Source: Candidatus Dormiibacterota bacterium (GTDB taxonomy: Bacteria; Chloroflexota; Dormibacteria; Dormibacterales; Dormibacteraceae). Taken from it: a stretch of 47,028 bases of DNA. The stretch covers positions 1-47,028 of the forward strand of contig JAMXLM010000020.1 in NCBI GenBank assembly GCA_024280995.1, given 5' to 3'. A program made the position numbers and the translations under genes. The notes beneath the pieces are model-generated. The model had not been told where the DNA came from. It searched no databases and saw only the letters and a program-made list of their open reading frames with translations. Positions 43,220-47,028 of the stretch are shown here, piece by piece (the first letter of the stretch is position 1; each line of letters begins with the position of its first letter).

Positions 43220-43271
43220 CGCGCCCCGCAGAGGCGCGAATTCCCATCCGTCACTCTATAGTGCGCCGATA
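43220..43271. promoter_or_regulatory. Divergent promoter region between aldolase and diguanylate cyclase
   Basis: A 6-bp stem CGCGCC-N7-GGCGCG (43220-43238) lies in the 73-bp gap. TATAGT (43257-43262) ends 8 nt before the cyclase ATG (43271), giving a nearly leaderless transcript. No certain promoter for the aldolase is seen. Confidence 0.4.
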
Positions 43272-44716
43272 TGACCCAGCGGGCGAGTGATCTTCTCGCC
43301 GAGGTGGCCGATCGGCTCTCGAATGACGCCACCGAGAGCGGTTTGGTGGCTGCGGAAGCCGTCCGCGCGATCGAGCCGGACGTCCTGCGCGACTTCAATG
43401 GCGGCGGCTCCCCCGACGGGCTGGCCCGGACGGCGTCAGGCTTCCTCCAGGCCCTGTTCCGCTCGCTTCGTCTGGACGCCAGCATCCCATGGCCTGAGTA
43501 CTACTCGCAGGCGCGCGAGTTCGCCCGCCGCTACGCCGAAAAGGGCGTTCCGCTCGAGTCCCTCATGGAGGGGTTGGCGGTCTTCCGGCGCACAGTGGTC
43601 GCCCGCGTGACCGAGGGCCTGGAAGACAGCCCGTACGCCGACGAGGTGCTGCTCCTCGCCCAGAGCCGGCTCGGCGCCGTGGTCGAGCAGCTGAACTCGA
43701 ACTTCATCCGCGGCTACCTCGACTTCACCGAGAGCAAGCACCGCGCGCGCCAGACCGAGCTGCACGGGCTCTACCACATCGCCAGCGCCCTCGGGCGCTC
43801 GCTCGACGTGAACGAGATCGCCGAGGTGGGCCTGCGCGAGACGCTCAAGGTGCTCGGTCTCCAGGCCGGCGCCGTCTGGATCCGTGAGGGCGCGCGCCTC
43901 AAGCTCGCCAAGACCATCGGCATGCAGCCTGGCGAGGAGGAGGAGTTCGCGCAGACGGGCGGATCCAGCACGAGCCGGGTGGTCGAGACATCCACCGGCC
44001 CGGCCGAATCCCGCGTGGACAGGGTGGCCGGCGAGTGGAGCGCCATCCGCGCCGAGCTGCGAACAAAGGGAGTCTTGCTCGGTGCGATGACCGTGGCCAC
44101 CCGTCTCCCGCGGACTTTCGAGCCCAGCGACCTCGAGTTCGTGGCCGCGGTCGCCGACCACATCGCCGTCTCGCTCGACCGCGCCCGCCAGCACACCAAG
44201 GAGGCGCGCACCGACTACCTGACCGGGCTGGCCAACCGCCCCGAGTTCGAGAGGGCGATCGACCGCGCGGTCGCGTCGGCCGAGCGCCACAAGCGCCGGC
44301 TCGCGCTGATGATGATCGACCTCGACAACCTCAAAGAGATCAACGACACCTACGGCCACCACGTGGGCGACGAGGCGATCCGCGTGCTCGCGGCTGAGCT
44401 CCAGCGCGCGGTTCGCGCCACCGACACCTGCGGCCGCCTGGGCGGTGACGAGTTCGGCGTCGCGATGCCCGACGCGGACGAGCGCGACGCCCGCGAGGTC
44501 GGCATTCGCGTGCGCGAGGCGCTCGAGCACCTGAACCGCACCGCCAAGCTGCCGGTGCCCGTGGAGTTCAGCATCGGCATCACCGCGTGGCGGTCGGGTC
44601 TTGACTGGCAGGCGATGTACCAATCGGCGGACAAGGCGCTGTACGTCGACAAGCGGCGCCGGCACGCGGCCAAGAAGAGGCTTGGCGACACCCGAGTCAA
44701 AACCTCACCCTCCTGA
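43271..44716 (+). CDS. Diguanylate cyclase with helical sensor and GAF domains
   Basis: 481 residues. An N-terminal helical domain (1-150) resembles the one in the PucR-type regulator at 7474. A GAF domain follows at about 165-310 (LHGLYHIASALGRSLDVNEIAEVG ... LEFVAAVADHIAVSLDRARQ). The catalytic domain begins TDYLTGLANR and has an intact GGDEF at 391-395. The product-inhibition site RxxD (382-385) lies exactly five residues before it. It should make c-di-GMP in response to an unknown signal. Confidence 0.93.
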   Translation: MTQRASDLLAEVADRLSNDATESGLVAAEAVRAIEPDVLRDFNGGGSPDGLARTASGFLQALFRSLRLDASIPWPEYYSQAREFARRYAEKGVPLESLMEGLAVFRRTVVARVTEGLEDSPYADEVLLLAQSRLGAVVEQLNSNFIRGYLDFTESKHRARQTELHGLYHIASALGRSLDVNEIAEVGLRETLKVLGLQAGAVWIREGARLKLAKTIGMQPGEEEEFAQTGGSSTSRVVETSTGPAESRVDRVAGEWSAIRAELRTKGVLLGAMTVATRLPRTFEPSDLEFVAAVADHIAVSLDRARQHTKEARTDYLTGLANRPEFERAIDRAVASAERHKRRLALMMIDLDNLKEINDTYGHHVGDEAIRVLAAELQRAVRATDTCGRLGGDEFGVAMPDADERDAREVGIRVREALEHLNRTAKLPVPVEFSIGITAWRSGLDWQAMYQSADKALYVDKRRRHAAKKRLGDTRVKTSPS

Positions 44717-45293
44717 AGGGGTCGTCCTAGAAGAGGCGTTCTTCGCGCGCGAGACTCGCGAGGTTGCGCGCGACCTGCTGGACAAAGTGCTGGTGCGCGA
44801 GCTCGACGGCCAGGTGCTCTGGGGCCGCCTCGTCGAGGTCGAGGCCTATCTAGGTCCGGACGACCTCGCCGCCCATTCCAAGGGCGGGCGGCGCACGCCG
44901 CGGACGGAGGTCATGTTCGGAGCTCCGGGTCATGCGTATGTCTACTTCACATACGGCATGCACTGGTGCCTCAACTTCGTCACCCGCGAGCAGGGCGTGC
45001 CCCAGGCCGTGCTCGTGCGGGCGCTCGAGCCCGGGCCGGGGGTCGGACGCTGCGCCGGCCCGGGCCTCGTGACTCGCGCGCTGGGGATCGACCGGGCGCT
45101 CAACGGTGCGGCGTTCGTGCCGCCGGATCTCTACGTCGTCGACGACGGCGCGCCGCAACGGCGCGTCTACGTCACTCCGCGCATCGGCGTCCAGGGCACC
45201 GGCGTCTGGGAGAAGCGGCTGCTCCGCTACGTCGTCGACTCGCCGGCGCTTTCGCGGCCGCTGCCGCGCGCTATTCGACTACGCGGTCGATGA
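44682..45293 (+). CDS. 3-methyladenine DNA glycosylase (AAG/MPG family)
   Basis: 203 residues from TTG 44682, the nearest in-frame start, overlapping the cyclase end by 35 bp. LEEAFFARETREVARDLLDK, LVEVEAYLGPDDLAAHS (catalytic Glu), RTPRTEVMFGAPGHAYVYF and YGMHWCLNFVT are diagnostic. It removes alkylated purines in base-excision repair. The 3' end overlaps the convergent thiolase gene by 23 bp. Confidence 0.92.
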   Translation: MATPESKPHPPEGVVLEEAFFARETREVARDLLDKVLVRELDGQVLWGRLVEVEAYLGPDDLAAHSKGGRRTPRTEVMFGAPGHAYVYFTYGMHWCLNFVTREQGVPQAVLVRALEPGPGVGRCAGPGLVTRALGIDRALNGAAFVPPDLYVVDDGAPQRRVYVTPRIGVQGTGVWEKRLLRYVVDSPALSRPLPRAIRLRGR

Positions 45294-46425
45294 TCGTCGC
45301 GGTGCCCAGCCCGCCGCCGCAGCACATCGTCTCGAGGCCGTAGCGTCCGTCCCGCCGCTCGAGCTCGTAGAGCAGCCGGTTCATCAGGATCGCCCCCGAC
45401 GCTCCGAGCGGGTGACCCATTGCGATCGCGCCGCCGTTGACGTTGGTCCTGGCCATGTCCGCGCCGGTCTCCTTCTGCCACGCGAGCACCACGGAAGCGA
45501 ACGCCTCGTTGACCTCGAACAGGTCGATGCTGCCCAGGTCCAGCCCGGCCTTCTTCAGGACCGCCGCCGTGCCGGGGATGGGCCCTTCGAGCATCAGCAC
45601 AGGATCTGTGCCGACCACCGCCATCGCGCGAATGCGCGCCCGCGGGCGCAGCCCGAGCTCCTTCGCCTTCTCGAGCGACATCAGCAGCAGCGCCGCGGCG
45701 CCGTCGGAGATCTGGCTCGAGTTGCCCGCGGTGATGTGGTGCGCCGGGTTGAAGGCTGGCTGCAGCGCCGAGGTCGCCTCGTAGTTGGCGTTGGCGCGTA
45801 TGCCCTCGTCTTTGCTGACGATCTCGGTCTGCCCGTTGGTGACCTCGACCGGGAGGATCTGGGACTTGAAGTAGCCCTTCTGCGTCGCCTCGTTGGCGCG
45901 GTGATGGCTCTCCACGCTCAGCTCGTCCATGGCCTTGCGCGAGATTCCGTACTTCTGCGCCATCAGCTCGGCGGAGATGCCCTGCGGAACCAGGTCGTAG
46001 AGCTCCATGAGCTCCGGCGGAAACGGCAGGCCCGGGCCCGCGGCGTTGGAGCCCATCGGCACGCGGCTCATCGACTCGACGCCGCCGGCGATGGTCACGT
46101 CGCAAACGCCGGACTGGATGAGGCTCGCCGCGAAATGCACGGCCTGCTGGCTCGAGCCGCACTGGCGGTCGACAGTCGTCGCCGGAGTGGTCACTGGAAA
46201 GCCGGCCGTCAGCCACGCGTTGCGGCCCACGTTGAGGCTCTGCTCGCCGACCTGGCTCACACATCCGAAGACGACATCGTCGACCACGGACGGCTCGATG
46301 CCCGCGCGGCCCACGACCTCTTTGAGGACGAGCGAGCCAAGAACGACCGGGTGCACGTCCTTGAGCTTTCCGTTGCGACGCCCGATGGGAGTGCGAACCG
46401 CCTCGACGATGACTGCTTCGCGCAT
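45271..46425 (-). CDS. Acetyl-CoA C-acetyltransferase (thiolase)
   Basis: 384 residues. Nucleophile Cys89 in DRQCGSSQQ, NEAFAS, the His in AMGHPLGASG and the second Cys in CCGGGLGTA are all present. It works either in fatty-acid breakdown or in acetoacetyl-CoA formation. ATG 46425 has GGAGAGGGGA upstream. No other beta-oxidation gene is adjacent. Confidence 0.93.
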   Translation of the reverse strand: MREAVIVEAVRTPIGRRNGKLKDVHPVVLGSLVLKEVVGRAGIEPSVVDDVVFGCVSQVGEQSLNVGRNAWLTAGFPVTTPATTVDRQCGSSQQAVHFAASLIQSGVCDVTIAGGVESMSRVPMGSNAAGPGLPFPPELMELYDLVPQGISAELMAQKYGISRKAMDELSVESHHRANEATQKGYFKSQILPVEVTNGQTEIVSKDEGIRANANYEATSALQPAFNPAHHITAGNSSQISDGAAALLLMSLEKAKELGLRPRARIRAMAVVGTDPVLMLEGPIPGTAAVLKKAGLDLGSIDLFEVNEAFASVVLAWQKETGADMARTNVNGGAIAMGHPLGASGAILMNRLLYELERRDGRYGLETMCCGGGLGTATIIDRVVE

Positions 46426-46740
46426 TTCCCCTCTCCTTCATTCCTCTCCCCGGAGGGGAGAGCAGCGTTGCCTATAACGAGTCGCGTTTCTCTGTGTCAA
46501 GCCACCGAGATTTGCCTGGCGATTCGATTTTTTTCTTTGTTGACGTGCTCTTAGGCGCCTGTTAACTTTCGCGTCGCCCCAAGCGGCTGAGTACGGTAAA
46601 CCTGAGGATACCGAACGTCGAGTAGGTGGAAGGTCCGGCGCAAGCCGGGATGGAAACCGAAAAACGCATAGGGGACTTCAGGGTAAACAGGAAGGTCTCT
46701 TGGGGCATTACTTTTTCCCCAGAACTTTCACACGGGCTGA
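46426..46740. other. 315-bp region without a convincing gene; possible structured RNA at 46591-46721
   Basis: The left end holds the thiolase leader with the 46444-46462 hairpin. On the plus strand, stems can be drawn at CGGTA/TACCG (46594-46598 with 46609-46613), a GNRA-capped hairpin CCGGC-GCAA-GCCGG (46635-46648) and TGGGG/CCCCA (46701-46705 with 46717-46721). Base composition is lower in GC and purine-rich on the plus strand, unlike coding DNA around it. I do not recognise a known riboswitch or ncRNA family. A short plus-strand frame (46626-46832) has no family features and is antisense to the next gene. Confidence 0.35.
46444..46462. repeat. Perfect GC-rich hairpin in the thiolase leader
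   Basis: CTCTCCCC-GGA-GGGGAGAG, 8-bp arms with a 3-nt loop, lies 18 bp upstream of the thiolase ATG. It resembles dispersed REP-like palindromes of other genomes; only one copy was noticed here. Confidence 0.5.
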
Positions 46741-47001
46741 CTAATTCGAATAGCCCAGTTTTGACGCCTCCGCGCAGGCTTTGTCCACAGCCTCGGCGTC
46801 GAATCGTACGCCCTGCTTTCCCAATCTTCTGACCGCGTCGGAAAGGCGCGCGACCGGGTCGGGATCTTCGTAGTGAAGCCAGTGATACGCATCGGGCCGC
46901 GACGCGCCGGGGTTGTTTTTCAAGTAGGCCGCCACGACGATCTCTTCCACGTCCCTTAACAATCCGCTCGCGACCAGGGCGTCGAAATCCTGGTTGGCCA
47001 T
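46741..47001 (-). CDS. Hypothetical protein at right edge
   Basis: 86 residues from ATG 47001, only 27 bp from the window edge, so its upstream region is not seen. It is acidic and helical (FDALVASGLLRDVEEIVVAAYLK ... HWLHYEDPDPVARLSDAVRRLG). No recognised domain. An overlapping frame starting at 47005 is Arg-rich and looks like a shadow. Confidence 0.6.
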   Translation of the reverse strand: MANQDFDALVASGLLRDVEEIVVAAYLKNNPGASRPDAYHWLHYEDPDPVARLSDAVRRLGKQGVRFDAEAVDKACAEASKLGYSN

Positions 47002-47028
47002 CCATGCCAGGAGGCCCAGTACGGCCTC

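Noticed and set aside
46557..46566. GTTAACAGGC on the minus strand upstream of the thiolase, like the first box of the two-box motif
   Set aside because: No second box lies 35-36 bp on, and the GCTGGGTT part does not match; probably chance.
46626..46832. Plus-strand frame of 68 codons in the right-hand gap
   Set aside because: No family features, crosses the antisense hypothetical gene, and overlaps the possible RNA structure.

Overview
The window is 47 kb of GC-rich bacterial chromosome (roughly two thirds G+C by eye), densely packed with genes on both strands. Many neighbours overlap by 4 bp (ATGA, GTGA or TTGA). The gene content includes a split LigD end-joining system, an F420-type luciferase-like oxidoreductase, a FasR/PucR-like regulator beside the fatty-acid genes, a DhnA/FbaB-type class I aldolase, and several genes whose -10 box lies 6-8 nt before the start codon, which suggests leaderless mRNAs. 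This fits a Terrabacteria lineage such as an uncultivated soil Chloroflexota, 'Ca. Dormibacterota' or deep Actinomycetota. No 16S rRNA or tRNA was seen, so this placement is inference.

Layout. (1) 1-7.4 kb: 3' part of a UvrD-type helicase fused to an Fe-S PD-(D/E)XK nuclease, two small hypothetical genes (one with a near-consensus promoter inside a palindromic operator), a PfkB kinase, an ABC-2 exporter pair, a HIT protein, a DinB-like protein and a dienelactone-hydrolase-like protein. (2) 7.4-14.8 kb: a PucR-type regulator followed by fabF-acpP-fabH-fabD-fabG-accD-accA, nearly a full type II fatty-acid elongation and malonyl-CoA operon, lacking accB and accC. (3) 14.9-19 kb: dtd, a DMT exporter, a threonine-dehydratase-like enzyme, a CBS/zinc-ribbon protein and a class I aminotransferase. 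(4) 19-26.6 kb: a small membrane-anchored protein, a bactofilin, a methyltransferase, and a minus-strand operon of LigD ligase, LigD polymerase, NDH-2, an LppX-like lipoprotein and an MFS exporter. (5) 26.8-30.4 kb: a DHA2-type MFS exporter plus a DUF998-like membrane protein, divergent from a TetR-type regulator, with two copies of a CTAAC-N3-GTTAG operator between them.

(6) 30.4-35.9 kb is the most unusual part: a Fic protein with its own palindromic operator, a Kelch-type lipoprotein, a 44-residue truncated pilin-like protein, a ClpX-type zinc finger fused to a LuxR-type HTH, then a compact operon of VirB2-like pilin, TrbL/VirB6-like membrane protein and active-site-intact M23 peptidase, then a short tail-less SSB. 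A two-part promoter-like motif (TTAACAGGCTGGGTT, then TAGCGTGCCGCGA starting exactly 36 bp after the start of the first box) precedes the truncated pilin, the pilin operon, ssb and, 12 kb away, the small membrane-anchored protein at 19.0 kb. A 35-bp variant precedes the Kelch lipoprotein. This looks like one regulon joining envelope or secretion parts to an ssDNA-binding protein, perhaps a DNA uptake or transfer system.

(7) 35.9-47 kb: a hypothetical protein with an RHH-like end, an FAD-dependent oxidoreductase, UppP, an LLM oxidoreductase, a minus-strand run (class I aldolase, metallo-beta-lactamase-fold protein, small membrane protein, DUF3052-like, GNAT), a GAF-GGDEF diguanylate cyclase, a 3-methyladenine DNA glycosylase, a thiolase, a 315-bp gap that may hold a structured RNA, and a short hypothetical protein at the right edge.
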